DNA of 64,000 nucleotides from Spirochaetota bacterium (GCA_016933025.1 JAFGBT010000015.1:204064-268063); one strand, 5' to 3'. Counted from the stretch's first letter, positions 43,619-53,158 are shown. Translations and numbers: made by a program. Notes: generated by a model not told the origin, from the letters alone.

Positions 43619-44653
43619 ATGCTTGAGGATATCATACAAACGAAGAGAAGAGCGATTTATATCGCCGAGATCGGGATGAACCATAACGGCGACATGGAGA
43701 CCGCGCGCGCCATGATCGCGGCGGCCGCAGGAGCAGGAGCCGATGCGGTGAAATTTCAGACCTTTGTGCCGGAGCTGATGAACTCTCCATATACCGCCGA
43801 TCTTCTCGAACGAGGCAGCGATCATAAACGGGATACGGGCATCGTCGATTTTTTCCGGAGCTTCGTTTTCAGCAGTGAAGAGTACCGCGAGCTGAAAGGC
43901 GCGGCCGAAGGGGCGGGACTCGTCTTCTTTTCATCCGTGTTCGATACGGATTCCCTCTCGCTCATGGAGGGGCTTGGCGCGTCGCTCTACAAACTGGCCT
44001 CCTCCGAGGTGACCAACCATCCCTTGATCGAGGCGGTGGCCGAAACAGGGAAGCCGCTCATCCTTTCGACCGGCATTTCCACGGAGGAGGAGATCGGCAT
44101 GGCGGTGGAGCTCTTCCGGATGCGAAGCGAAGCGGAGCTGGTCCTGCTCCATTGCGTGTCGCTCTACCCGACGCTCCCGGAGCAGGCGAACCTGGCTCGA
44201 ATCCCGGCGCTTGCAGGGCGGTTCGGCGTGCCGGTCGGCTTCTCGGATCATTCGCGCGAGGCAGTCGCGCCGATGCTCGCGGCGGCCCTGGGGGCCCGTA
44301 TTTTTGAAAAGCATTTTACTATTGACAGATTTCACGAATGTCCGGATAAAGATATTTCGTGCGCGCCGGATGAATTCGCCCGCGTCATTGAGTCGGTGGA
44401 GAAAGCGGTGGCGATGACCGGCAGCGGGGAGATATCCTACGGGAGCGCCGAGTCCGGCACCGCACGGGCGGCCCGCCGGAGCCTTTTCGCCCGGAGGCAT
44501 ATCCCCCGGGGAGCGGTGGTCCGGGAGGACGACCTGGTGGCGCTGAGGCCGGGGGTGGGGATTCCCGTGTACGGCATGAAGCAGGTCGCCGGGAAGCGAA
44601 GCAGGGTCGACATACCGGCCGGAGCAATCATAAAAAAAGAGCATATAGAATGA
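43619..44653 (+). CDS. NeuB/SpsE-family sialic-acid-type synthase
   Basis: A 344-residue NeuB-family enzyme that would condense phosphoenolpyruvate with a hexosamine derivative to a nonulosonic acid. The barrel domain shows AEIGMNHNGDMETA, DAVKFQT, FFSSVFD, LYKLASSEVTNHPL, LSTGISTEEEI, LLHCVSLYP, GFSDHS and FEKHFTID. The C-terminal SAF (antifreeze-like) domain starts at RRSLFARRHIPRGAVVREDDL. The ATG at 43619 is preferred because it precedes the family's start; the upstream in-frame region is not protein-like. No NeuA or NeuC is nearby, so the sugar product is unknown. The next gene overlaps by four bases. Confidence 0.88.
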   Translation: MLEDIIQTKRRAIYIAEIGMNHNGDMETARAMIAAAAGAGADAVKFQTFVPELMNSPYTADLLERGSDHKRDTGIVDFFRSFVFSSEEYRELKGAAEGAGLVFFSSVFDTDSLSLMEGLGASLYKLASSEVTNHPLIEAVAETGKPLILSTGISTEEEIGMAVELFRMRSEAELVLLHCVSLYPTLPEQANLARIPALAGRFGVPVGFSDHSREAVAPMLAAALGARIFEKHFTIDRFHECPDKDISCAPDEFARVIESVEKAVAMTGSGEISYGSAESGTARAARRSLFARRHIPRGAVVREDDLVALRPGVGIPVYGMKQVAGKRSRVDIPAGAIIKKEHIE

Positions 44654-45234
44654 TGGGGAGCGTGTCGCCGATGAAACTGAAGGGAGTTATCGCAGTGCTG
44701 TCGTGCCTCTTCCTGGTGAGGTGCGCCACCTACTACCACTTCTTCAGCTTTACTCAGCCGAAGAGTGTTTTTTATACCGAGCAGGAAAAGGAGATCCTTG
44801 ATAAAACGACCAGGTCGATTGATTTCGATTACGGGTTCGACCAGGACCTGGAGTTGGATTACGTCTATCCGGTCTCACAGGGATATGCCGCGTTCAAGAC
44901 GAACGATAGGGAGATGGCAAAGGCGCTGAATGGGATCGGCGGAGAAACGCTCATGGAGTATGCCGGGAAGATGTATCTCCTGAAAAAGAAGACCATCATG
45001 AAGATGGAAAAGTACGGGGCGAGCAACGACTGGAGCAGTTACACCTTTATCAATAAATACCTGCTCCCCCCGCTGGACCATTATTCCACACAGATAGAGA
45101 AGCAAGCTATAAAGAGGGGCGGGGCCTCCCAGCATGAAATAGAAAATTTAAAGAAGGCCGTGGATAAAAAAGTCAAGATCGATAAAATGCGAGAGGAATT
45201 CGAGGAAATCTGGAAGAATGATTACAATTCGTGA
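44650..45234 (+). CDS. Lipoprotein of unknown function coupled to the NeuB-family gene
   Basis: A 194-residue protein with a lipoprotein-like signal (MKLKGVIAVLSCLFLVRC, cysteine in LVRCATYY). The first ATG overlaps the stop of the NeuB-family gene (ATGA); a second in-frame methionine at codon 8 may be the real start. The mature part is charged, has KSVFYTEQEKEILDKTTRSIDFDYGFD and a helical C-terminus (ENLKKAVDKKVKIDKMREEFEEIWK). I do not recognise the family. Translational coupling suggests a role with the nonulosonate synthase or the polysaccharide deacetylase that follows. Confidence 0.75.
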   Translation: MMGSVSPMKLKGVIAVLSCLFLVRCATYYHFFSFTQPKSVFYTEQEKEILDKTTRSIDFDYGFDQDLELDYVYPVSQGYAAFKTNDREMAKALNGIGGETLMEYAGKMYLLKKKTIMKMEKYGASNDWSSYTFINKYLLPPLDHYSTQIEKQAIKRGGASQHEIENLKKAVDKKVKIDKMREEFEEIWKNDYNS

Positions 45235-45403
45235 GACCGGCACTGCTTCCCGTTCGCTCCGCCGCGTATATGCGTCCATGCATAACGCGGCTGCCGGCGG
45301 CCTCCTGCCGCCTGCTCACCGGGAAGCAGCGCCGGTCCCATCGTGGAATATCCGCACATGCCGTTTCATTGGAGCGTTCACTGCAAAAAAGCGTTATAAA
45401 TGG

Positions 45404-46756
45404 ATGAAAAAACATATTGCTGTGATGCTGCTGGGATCAATGGCGGTAAGCGCCGCGATAGCGGCGCCGGCACGGGCGCAGCCCTCCGTAAGCGTACTCT
45501 GCTATCATTCGTTCATTGACAAGAAGAAGGACATCTACAGCTTCAGCATCGACGAGCTGAACTCCCACATCAACCGGCTGAAAAACGAAAGATTCAATTT
45601 CGTTTCAATCAATGACATCATCATGGGGAGAGTGTCGGGGACCAGGAACGTCCTTATTACGGTGGATGACGGCAATAGAAGCGTGATTGAGGCGCACCGC
45701 AGGGTCTTTCGGCCCAACGGGATAAGGCCGCTCCTCGCCATATACCCGAACATCATCGTCAGCAAGAGGAGATACGCACTCACGTGGGAAGAGCTGCGCG
45801 AACTCGCGGATTCCGGATGCGATATCGCGGCCCACGGCTACTGTCATCGGAAGATAAGTAAAAAGCTCCGCGACGAGAATCCCGGGGATTTTAATACAGA
45901 GATATACTTCTCCAAGAAGATCATTGAGGAAAAATTGGGGCGAAGGGTCAACGTTTTTGTGTATCCCTACGGGATGCGGGACGATGCAACGATCGCCGCC
46001 CTCAAGGACGCCGGGTACCGCTACGCCTTCACCATAGACCGGGGGCCGATAGACCTGCCGCTCTCGTATTACAGTGAACGGCTGCTCGAGCTCCCCCGGT
46101 ACATGGTTACCAGGGAGCGTTGGAATTACTGTTTCGCCAAGCTGATGCAGAATGCCAAGCGGCGGGAGGGCGTCATGGTCGCCGCCGGTGGGGCGCGGGC
46201 GCCGGTGGCCGCGGTGGACGGTGCGAGGGACATCCGTGATGGGGAGCGTGGCGCGAGCGAGATTCGGGCGAAGCAATCGGTGGGGAACAACGATCGCGCC
46301 CGTAAGGCGACATCCCTCCCGGGTGCGGTCGCCGCGGAGGAACGCGGACGCCAGCAGGCCGATGAAGGCGGGAATCTCGTTTTCGCCCGCGATGCCGGCG
46401 CCATCTCCATCGCCTCGCCGGTCCAGAGGGTGCTCAGCAACGTCAGGCGTGACGTCCTTGAGCCGGAGCGCGCCGAAAGCTTTCCGCCTCGCGAAGGGCC
46501 GACCTCCGCCGGCTTTATCGATTCATCGCCGTTGGGAACGGTATCGGACATGCCGTCGCTTCTGGCTGACCGGGTCGACACGCTGAAGGGGAGGGTGGAC
46601 GCCGGCTGGAGTTCTTGCTACCCGAAGATGAAAAACCAGTACCGGAGAATCAATTCGCGCTCGCTCGAAACCTACCATGATATTTTCGGGATTGTTAAAG
46701 GAAAGATAAAGAGAATCAAGCGCCGTATACGGGCGTTTGTGATGAGCAACTTGTAA
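45404..46756 (+). CDS. Polysaccharide deacetylase (NodB-type) with long low-complexity tail
   Basis: A 450-residue exported enzyme (signal MKKHIAVMLLGSMAVSAAIAAPARA). The NodB homology domain (about 28-235) has the metal and base aspartates D88-D89 in ITVDDGNRS, the H144-x3-H148 motif in AAHGYCHRK, and YPYGMRDDATIAALKDAGYRYAFTIDRG. The ATG at 45404 is chosen because it begins the signal sequence; the in-frame extension to 45218 overlaps the preceding gene. Residues 250-400 are rich in Ala, Gly, Arg and Glu and look disordered, then a basic tail (KGKIKRIKRRIRAF) closes the protein. It probably removes N-acetyl groups from a surface glycan. Confidence 0.87.
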   Translation: MKKHIAVMLLGSMAVSAAIAAPARAQPSVSVLCYHSFIDKKKDIYSFSIDELNSHINRLKNERFNFVSINDIIMGRVSGTRNVLITVDDGNRSVIEAHRRVFRPNGIRPLLAIYPNIIVSKRRYALTWEELRELADSGCDIAAHGYCHRKISKKLRDENPGDFNTEIYFSKKIIEEKLGRRVNVFVYPYGMRDDATIAALKDAGYRYAFTIDRGPIDLPLSYYSERLLELPRYMVTRERWNYCFAKLMQNAKRREGVMVAAGGARAPVAAVDGARDIRDGERGASEIRAKQSVGNNDRARKATSLPGAVAAEERGRQQADEGGNLVFARDAGAISIASPVQRVLSNVRRDVLEPERAESFPPREGPTSAGFIDSSPLGTVSDMPSLLADRVDTLKGRVDAGWSSCYPKMKNQYRRINSRSLETYHDIFGIVKGKIKRIKRRIRAFVMSNL

Positions 46757-46789
46757 TTATCCGCTCAAGAGCAGGCCGGTGCCGGGTGG

Positions 46790-47533
46790 TCAATCCCGCT
46801 CAAGAATCTCTTCCGTCAGCTTCATGTAGTCTTCAGCGCCGATGCTTCCCGGCTTGTATTCGAAGATGGTCTTGCCCCAGCTGGGGGCCTCCTGAAGGGC
46901 GACGTTTTCCCTGATCATCGTCTCAAACAGCTTGCCGGGGAGGCGGTTCTCGGTCTCCTCGATGACCTCCCGGTTTATTGCACGCTTCGCGTTGTACATG
47001 GTGCCGATGATTCCGGTCACGTCGATCTTCTTGTTGAGGCGCCGTTTTACCACCTGTACCGCCTCGAACAGATTGTACATGCCGTGGAAGGGAAGGAACT
47101 GCACTTGAAGTGGCACCAGTATTTCCATGGAATAGGCCATGGCATTCATGGTGAGGATGCCCAGGGAGGGCGGGCAGTCGATGAGGATAAAATCGTACAA
47201 GTTCATCTCCTCCAGGGCGTCCCTGAGGAGGAATTCCTTGGCAGGGATCGGCAAAAACTCAACGTCTTTCAGCTCCTGGCTCGCCGGGAGGAGGTGCATG
47301 TCGTTGCGGTCGATAAGTATTTCATCGTACGGCAGCTCGCCCTTGAGGACGTGGAATATCGATTTTTTTATCTGCTTGGGATTGTAGCCAAGGTGGTAGG
47401 TGGCCTGCGCCTGGTGATCCAGGTCTATGACGCAGACCTTCTGCCCCTTGATCTGCAGGGCGGCGGCGATGTTCACCGTGCTGGTGGTTTTGCCCACACC
47501 CCCCTTGTTGTTGGAAATGGCGATTATTCTCAT
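46790..47533 (-). CDS. ParA/Soj-family ATPase without a ParB neighbour
   Basis: A 247-residue ParA-type ATPase with the deviant Walker A KGGVGKTTSTVNIA (10-23), the Walker A' IDLDHQAQAT and Walker B LIDCPPSLGILTMNAM. No ParB gene is adjacent. Orphan ParA proteins position chemoreceptors, flagella or other cargo, and the chromosomal Soj usually sits with Spo0J, so this is likely a cargo-positioning or plasmid-derived paralogue. The start at 47533 has AGGTACCC upstream. It is convergent with the deacetylase gene. Confidence 0.9.
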   Translation of the reverse strand: MRIIAISNNKGGVGKTTSTVNIAAALQIKGQKVCVIDLDHQAQATYHLGYNPKQIKKSIFHVLKGELPYDEILIDRNDMHLLPASQELKDVEFLPIPAKEFLLRDALEEMNLYDFILIDCPPSLGILTMNAMAYSMEILVPLQVQFLPFHGMYNLFEAVQVVKRRLNKKIDVTGIIGTMYNAKRAINREVIEETENRLPGKLFETMIRENVALQEAPSWGKTIFEYKPGSIGAEDYMKLTEEILERD

Positions 47534-47655
47534 GGGTACCTCGGGATTAAGCTATCCCGAGGGCGTCTCTTTTGTCAATGAATAAAATAGAGGGCCGGGG
47601 CGTCTTCGGCGACGCGCAGTGGATATGGGCTTTCTATGCTCTGCGGCGAGTTCAT

Positions 47656-49068
47656 TTAGAACTGGTACTTGGCGCGCACCCTGATGATGTCCCTCGAGTT
47701 GTAGCTTCCAAAAAGCGTTTCCGGGCTACCGCCGAATATTCCTCCTTCCGCCTCGATGAGAAGCCCGTTGCGGAAATCGTAGCCGATCGACGGCATCAGC
47801 AGAAAGTCGAGGTCCAGCGTCATCATCCCCTGCAGCCGGACGCGGAGTGAGCTGTTGAGGAACCTCTTTTCCACGCGCGCGATGACGAGGTCGGATATAA
47901 GCGGATCGATAAACCGGTGCGGCCGCACCAGGTACATGCTTTTGTTGATCTCGAGGGTTACATTGAAGTCCTCGCCGTCGATGAGCCAGTTCAGGCCTGC
48001 CGCCATGTTCAGGTAATGGGTTGGTTCGATCCCGGAGAAGCTGGCTCTCTGCAGGTCCGGCTGGGTCACCCCGTTTTTATTGAACGAGTAGGCCGCCTCC
48101 GCCTGCAGGGTGATATCGCCCGTCGCGACCGCGATGTCGAACCCGACGCATGTCAGGTTGCGGTATCGAGGCGTCACGTAGACGGTCGTGAGCGGCCCGC
48201 GGATGTCCACGGTCGGCATCAGGAGCACGTCCCGGTCGATGCCGCGGTACGCGGAGAACGAGAAGTCGACGATCGACGCGCTGCCTGAAAAACGGCCCCC
48301 GTAGCAGATATTGGCGCCGCTTTTCGGTATATCCGGGGCCCGGTAGTAGTAGTGGAGGGGCACGTGGTGCCGTCTTGACAGCTTGACGTACCACGGGCTG
48401 TACGTGGAGGGAAGGAGCGTGGCCGACGCTATCGGCTCGCACACGAGCTGGAGGGAATAGTCGCCGAAGAGCAGGGCCAGTGAGACTGCGTGGACGCCCA
48501 GGAACATCTCGTCCTCGTCCTTGAAGAAGACCTCGCGCAGGTCGAGGGGGGTGAAGTAGGAGGTGGGGTTGATGACGTCGGCCGTGCCCCACCTGATTGT
48601 CTGCGTGCCGATCTTCAGGTCGGTATGCGCGGTGAGCCAGCGCAGGTAGAGCTCGTTCGCCAGAAACCGGTTCTTGAGATATTCCGCCTCGTTGCCCGTC
48701 GGGTAGAGATACCCGTGGACCGCTCCGCGGGCGTGTATCGTGTCCGTACCCACCCTCAGGTCAAGGTACCCGTGCGCCTCGACCTTGTTAAACAGGTGCT
48801 GGTTGCGCTCCACCTTCGCGGGCTTTCCTGAAACGCAGAGGTATTCCGACTTCTTCAGGCCCCTCCCGAACATGATGAAGTTCTCGGATTCGACGTACCC
48901 GGACAGTTCCCAGAGCTTCTCCTTTTCGCCGCCCTCGGCATCCCCGCCGGACGGCTCCTCGATGCCCTCGGAATCTTCCGGCGTATCCTGAGCATGCAGT
49001 CCCGGCGGGCCGATACACACGGCCAGCGTCAGGATCAGGGCCGCGCGGATGAAAAGGAAACCCCGCAT
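47656..49068 (-). CDS. Outer-membrane beta-barrel protein, DUF1302-like
   Basis: A 470-residue protein with a signal peptide (MRGFLFIRAALILTLAVCIGPPGLHAQ), an acidic linker (PEDSEGIEEPSGGDAEGGEKE), and many amphipathic beta strands with aromatic girdles. Sequences LWELSGYVESENFIMFGR, IGTQTIRWGTADVINPTSYFTPLDLREVF and the terminal beta-signal IIRVRAKYQF fit a DUF1302-type barrel. It is the last gene of the TetR-RND operon and overlaps the LolA-like gene by one base. It probably acts as the outer-membrane partner of the RND pump or lipid exporter. Confidence 0.82.
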   Translation of the reverse strand: MRGFLFIRAALILTLAVCIGPPGLHAQDTPEDSEGIEEPSGGDAEGGEKEKLWELSGYVESENFIMFGRGLKKSEYLCVSGKPAKVERNQHLFNKVEAHGYLDLRVGTDTIHARGAVHGYLYPTGNEAEYLKNRFLANELYLRWLTAHTDLKIGTQTIRWGTADVINPTSYFTPLDLREVFFKDEDEMFLGVHAVSLALLFGDYSLQLVCEPIASATLLPSTYSPWYVKLSRRHHVPLHYYYRAPDIPKSGANICYGGRFSGSASIVDFSFSAYRGIDRDVLLMPTVDIRGPLTTVYVTPRYRNLTCVGFDIAVATGDITLQAEAAYSFNKNGVTQPDLQRASFSGIEPTHYLNMAAGLNWLIDGEDFNVTLEINKSMYLVRPHRFIDPLISDLVIARVEKRFLNSSLRVRLQGMMTLDLDFLLMPSIGYDFRNGLLIEAEGGIFGGSPETLFGSYNSRDIIRVRAKYQF

Positions 49069-49802
49069 CAGAGCGTTCCCTTGTTAAACAGGGAGTCGTT
49101 GACCGGGATGTTATGCTTCACCGACGTTACGGTTATCTCGGTCTTGCCCTTGCCGTCAGGAAGCGACATGACCATCCTGAGCGGCGTCAGTATGCCGTCG
49201 ATTGATTTGATGTCATAATTCGTAAGGAATTTCAGGAGCTTCCCTTTCTGATAGAAGTTCACCCTGACGACGAAATAGTCCGATTTTCTCACGAAGAGTT
49301 CGATCCTGTCGTACACCTTGTCGCCGCTTTTTTTCGCCGCTTCCACCTTGTAGCATTCCCCGCCCGGGATACTTTCCTCTCCGCGGAGCGTGTAGTTGTA
49401 GTCGTCTATCTCCCTCCCCTTCAGGTCTTCATAGAAGAAGTGCGAAAGGACGAAGGGCTTTCCGCTGTCGGAGCCGACTATTTTTTTCGGCTTGCCGCTG
49501 CTGGTCTTGAGCCACTGGAGATCCTCCCTGCTCTTGTAGGAGTGGGTCAGGAACTTGATTTTCGTCGGTCTGATGAACCTGATGAGGACGCGGGAGTCCT
49601 GGCCGTACTTCTTGCTGTACATCTGGAACTCCTTGGTCTCCTTGAGCGCCCCGTTCCGGTAGATTTTCATTACCGCGCGGCTTTCAGTGCTGGCCGGGTC
49701 CGGGAGAGCGTCGCTCTTCTCCATGATCTCCCTGCCGGTCAGTGCGTAGAGAACGCCCGCTCCGGCGATAATGGACGCGACGCAGATAATCATTCGTTTC
49801 AT
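49068..49802 (-). CDS. LolA-like outer-membrane lipoprotein-sorting-type protein
   Basis: A 244-residue periplasmic protein with an N-terminal signal (MKRMIICVASIIAGAGVLYALT). The LolA/LppX-like half-barrel shows RIFYRPTKIKFLT-type strands (VLIRFIRPTKIKFLTHSYKS), GKPFVLSHFFYEDLKGREIDDYNY and LRMVMSLPDGKGKTEITVT. This family, often called outer membrane lipoprotein-sorting protein, is commonly encoded beside MMPL/RND transporters and a beta-barrel, as here. It may shuttle a hydrophobic molecule across the periplasm. Confidence 0.85.
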   Translation of the reverse strand: MKRMIICVASIIAGAGVLYALTGREIMEKSDALPDPASTESRAVMKIYRNGALKETKEFQMYSKKYGQDSRVLIRFIRPTKIKFLTHSYKSREDLQWLKTSSGKPKKIVGSDSGKPFVLSHFFYEDLKGREIDDYNYTLRGEESIPGGECYKVEAAKKSGDKVYDRIELFVRKSDYFVVRVNFYQKGKLLKFLTNYDIKSIDGILTPLRMVMSLPDGKGKTEITVTSVKHNIPVNDSLFNKGTL

Positions 49803-49823
49803 ATATTCCTCCTTGTTGGCGCC

Positions 49824-52493
49824 TTAATCAAAATTAAAAAATCGTCCGATATAAAAATATTTCCAGAATTTGGATTTAGATTTGCTCTTCTCGAGCGAGA
49901 CCCCCGTCGCCTTTATGACCGAGGGGAGTATCAGCAGAGCGCCCAGGGTCGTGGCGGTCATGGTGATGGAGACGAGCATGCCGAACAGTATAATCGGCTT
50001 GAAGTTCGAAAGGACGAGGATTGAAAATCCCATGACAAGCGCGAGCGATGTATAGATAATCGCTTTTCCGGAAATCGAGAGCGTCTTCCTGATGGTTTCG
50101 TCGACGCTGAGCCTGCGCTCCCTGAAATGGCGGAAGGTGTTGAGAAAATGGATGGTGTCGTCGATGCCGATGCCGATGGTGATACCGGCGATGATCGCCG
50201 TGGCGGAATCGAGCCGGATGCCGAACCATCCCATGATGCCGAAGCTGACGGTGACCGCGAACCCGATCGGAATCACCGAAACAAGACCGGCCTTCCAGTT
50301 CTTGAAGAGCAGGATGACGATGATAAGAACGACCATCAGGCTGAAGAGGAGGCTCAGGAGCTGCCCCTTCACCACGTAGCTGGAAAGGGCTATGATGATG
50401 CGCGGATCTCCCGTGATCCTGGTGGAGTAGGGCTTTGGCACGGTTTTGCGCAGGTGTGACTCCACCTTGTCAAGGATGACCTGCAGGTCCGAGGTGTAGA
50501 GAAAGTTGTCCATCGGGCTCGTCATCTTGGCGAAGATCATGGCTGTCCGATAGTCTTCGTCCAGCAGGGACTCAAACTCGTCGATGCGTCCGTCGAAGTC
50601 GCTGTCGTTGCCGGAGAATATCTCGAAGTATTCCCTTATTGTCGTGGCTGAATCGGGGATCCGGTAATATGCCGGGTCGTCGTTGTGCATGGCCCGGTTC
50701 ATGGTCTTGACGATGTTGGTGATGGAATCGGCCCTGCTCACATACAGGTCCCTGTTTTTCTCCAGGCGCAGCCATTCACTGATGCGGTCCAGCTCTCGAA
50801 GAAAGGCCGGGTCCTTGATGCCGTCCCGCTGCCCGGAATCGACGAGAATGTTCATGCCCATGGCGCCGCCGTACTTGCGTATCTCGGGTATGGAACTCCT
50901 GATGTAATCGTCCTTTTTAAAGTAGGTCAGCACCGACGTCTCCACCTTTATCATGCTCACGCCGATCAGCGAAATCACCGCGATCGCGGCGAAGACCGCG
51001 ACAACGGCGCGGGAATGATTGACCGCCAGTTTCGAAAAGAGCCGCACCGCCCGGTCTATCCATGTCTCCCGCCGGCTGTCCTTTCCGCCGGTACGGGTGA
51101 GGATAAAACGCCCGCTGAGCGCGCTCTGCGGGAGGAGCGCGAGCATGGCCGGTATCAACGATGTCGCGATGACCACCGCGAACAGGACGCCGATGGCCGA
51201 GGTTATCCCCCATTCCCGTATGCCAGTGACCTGGTTGGTCGCCAGCGAGAGGAAGCCGAAAAATGTCGTTATGCCGGCGAGTAGCACGGTCACCGATATG
51301 TGGGCTATCGATCGCCGCAGGCCTTCCCTCTTTTCGATTTTCATGATGGTAGTAAGGTCGATGTAGTACTGGTTCAGAATATGAATTGAATAGGAGCTGC
51401 CGACTGCCACCATGAGGGTGGGGAGCGACGTGGAGATCATGTTGAGCTTGATGTTCAAGAAGCCCATGAGCCCCATGATCCAGATATCTGCGATGACCAG
51501 AGTCGCAAAGGGGAGAAGTACCCCGCGCGGGGTCCTGAAATTCAGAAAGAAAACAATGATCACCACGAGAAGCACGAGCGGGAGAAAGGTCTTAAGGTCG
51601 TGCATCATGTAGTCATTCATGAACTTGGTCACGATGGGAATCCCGTGCGGCGTAACCGAGAGCTGCCCGTCGTAGCTTTTAAGCAGCCGCCATATTTCGT
51701 CCGATATCTCCCCCATGTCCTTGGTGTCCTTCAGGCGGAGATGGAGCCCGAAGCCGGTTATCTTTCCCGTGGCCGGGTCCTCCGCGTAGAGGGCGGCCTT
51801 GAAGGAAGGATTGTGGCGCAGCTTTTTCTCGAATGCCGCGAAGTCTTTGTCCGATTTCGGGAGTATTCTCCTGTCGTCATCGTCTTTTTCGACAAGGTCG
51901 ACCGCCGAGAGCGTGTCATCCTTTCCGCTGATATCCTTCGCGGTCAGGGGCGACAGGATGACGTCGATGAGCTCCTTCTTCTTCAGTCGATAGGAGCGGG
52001 CCATGTCCCGGCGAAGACTTCGCATCCCCCATTGCCCCAGCGTGTCCGCGTTGCCGAAGAGACGGTCCATTGCACGGGCGAGGGTCCTCTGAAAGGGCGG
52101 GTCATCACTGAATCGGCCGAGGATCTGCTTGCGCGTTACCTCTTTCCCGGCGAGGAGCGCGTCGAGTTTTTTCAGACGGGCCTGTTCGCGGGTTGCATCG
52201 AAGCTCTTGTACTCTTCGAGGTCGGTTATCATGTTGTCCAGCGCCGCGAAAAAACGGGGCGTCCAGACCGAGTCCGCTGTCGTGTTGGCCACGATGAACT
52301 TGCCTATGTTTCCGTAGGTCTCAATTATTTTTTTGTAGTAGATGTATTCCCTGTCTTCTTTCGGCATCATGACTTCGATGGAGTTGTCGAATTTCAGCCT
52401 GGGTATGCCGAAGCCGAGGCCTATAGTAATCGTAATTATCGCGGCCAGGACCGGGACCGGGTATTTCAGGACGAATCGGAGGTATCTATCCAT
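49824..52493 (-). CDS. MMPL/RND-family transporter
   Basis: An 889-residue RND-superfamily protein with two repeats of one membrane helix, a large periplasmic domain and five membrane helices. Helices are visible at 12-30 (PVPVLAAIITITIGLGFGIP), 300-450, 490-510, 715-740 and 745-870. The duplicated signature VAVGSSYSIHILNQYY and AGITIGIGIDDTIHFLNTFRHFRERR are typical of the MMPL/HpnN group. It lacks the size and partner fusion protein of drug-efflux AcrB, so lipid or hydrophobic-molecule export is likelier. It overlaps the TetR gene by eight bases. Confidence 0.92.
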   Translation of the reverse strand: MDRYLRFVLKYPVPVLAAIITITIGLGFGIPRLKFDNSIEVMMPKEDREYIYYKKIIETYGNIGKFIVANTTADSVWTPRFFAALDNMITDLEEYKSFDATREQARLKKLDALLAGKEVTRKQILGRFSDDPPFQRTLARAMDRLFGNADTLGQWGMRSLRRDMARSYRLKKKELIDVILSPLTAKDISGKDDTLSAVDLVEKDDDDRRILPKSDKDFAAFEKKLRHNPSFKAALYAEDPATGKITGFGLHLRLKDTKDMGEISDEIWRLLKSYDGQLSVTPHGIPIVTKFMNDYMMHDLKTFLPLVLLVVIIVFFLNFRTPRGVLLPFATLVIADIWIMGLMGFLNIKLNMISTSLPTLMVAVGSSYSIHILNQYYIDLTTIMKIEKREGLRRSIAHISVTVLLAGITTFFGFLSLATNQVTGIREWGITSAIGVLFAVVIATSLIPAMLALLPQSALSGRFILTRTGGKDSRRETWIDRAVRLFSKLAVNHSRAVVAVFAAIAVISLIGVSMIKVETSVLTYFKKDDYIRSSIPEIRKYGGAMGMNILVDSGQRDGIKDPAFLRELDRISEWLRLEKNRDLYVSRADSITNIVKTMNRAMHNDDPAYYRIPDSATTIREYFEIFSGNDSDFDGRIDEFESLLDEDYRTAMIFAKMTSPMDNFLYTSDLQVILDKVESHLRKTVPKPYSTRITGDPRIIIALSSYVVKGQLLSLLFSLMVVLIIVILLFKNWKAGLVSVIPIGFAVTVSFGIMGWFGIRLDSATAIIAGITIGIGIDDTIHFLNTFRHFRERRLSVDETIRKTLSISGKAIIYTSLALVMGFSILVLSNFKPIILFGMLVSITMTATTLGALLILPSVIKATGVSLEKSKSKSKFWKYFYIGRFFNFD

Positions 52494-53097
52494 TGGCTTT
52501 CTTTCCTTTTTTTCTTTCCGCCGCCGGCCTCTCTTTCAGAAGGCCCGACAGCATGATATCCTGGAAGCTATGAAAGATTTCATTGAGGGTCATGTTGTTT
52601 TCCAGAATGAACGTCGAGTTGATCACCTGTCTGCCGGCCCCGGATAGGAACGAGGCGACGAATGACGGGTTGATATCCTTGAAGTACCCCGCCCTGACTC
52701 CGCTGATGAAGGCGTTCATGAGAGTCTTCCTGTGGCTGTCCCGTATTCCGTTCAGGCGCTTTTCGATATGAGGGTAGAGGAGTGTGACGTCTTTTACCAG
52801 CGGCGTTGAGATATCCCCGAAAAGCGCGTATGACAGCTCGATGAGGCTGTAGAGCTTATCAAGGGGGTCCATCACCCCGGTGTCGATGGCGGCGAGGCCC
52901 TTTCTGTATTCGGCGAGCATGTCGTCCAGAATGGACTCGGCCAGCTCGTCCTTGCTCGCGAAGAATTTGTAGAAGGTCTTTTTGGCTATTCCGCATTCAC
53001 GCGCGATCATGTCGATGGTTATTCTTCGTATCCCCATCTTGAACGAGAGCTCGCGGAATCGCTCCTTGATGATGGTTTTCATCTGCCTGTCGTCCAT
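52486..53097 (-). CDS. TetR-family repressor of the RND operon
   Basis: A 203-residue TetR-type regulator. The N-terminal helix-turn-helix (about 10-55) reads GIRRITIDMIARECGIAKKTFYKFFASKDEL. The C-terminal ligand domain is variable. The start is the ATG at 53097 with AGGGACGC; the in-frame extension to 53172 would run through the operator and promoter and is rejected. It overlaps the RND gene by eight bases, so it is the first gene of the operon it most likely represses. A 30-base palindrome lies 31 bases upstream. Confidence 0.9.
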   Translation of the reverse strand: MDDRQMKTIIKERFRELSFKMGIRRITIDMIARECGIAKKTFYKFFASKDELAESILDDMLAEYRKGLAAIDTGVMDPLDKLYSLIELSYALFGDISTPLVKDVTLLYPHIEKRLNGIRDSHRKTLMNAFISGVRAGYFKDINPSFVASFLSGAGRQVINSTFILENNMTLNEIFHSFQDIMLSGLLKERPAAERKKGKKANG

Positions 53098-53128
53098 GCG
53101 TCCCTGCCGCCTGCGGTCTGTCGAGTAA

Positions 53129-53158
53129 TGGAAACTAAAAATACTATTATAGTTTCCA
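53129..53158. promoter_or_regulatory. TetR operator palindrome
   Basis: Perfect 9-bp arms TGGAAACTA (53129-53137) and TAGTTTCCA (53150-53158) separated by 12 bases. It overlaps the -10 region of the minus-strand promoter candidate, the expected position for autorepression. Confidence 0.7.

Noticed and set aside
46790-47533. Chromosome partition operon (parAB) near the replication origin
   Set aside because: Only a ParA homologue is present; no ParB, dnaA, gidA or rnpA gene or cluster of DnaA boxes was seen, so an origin cannot be claimed.
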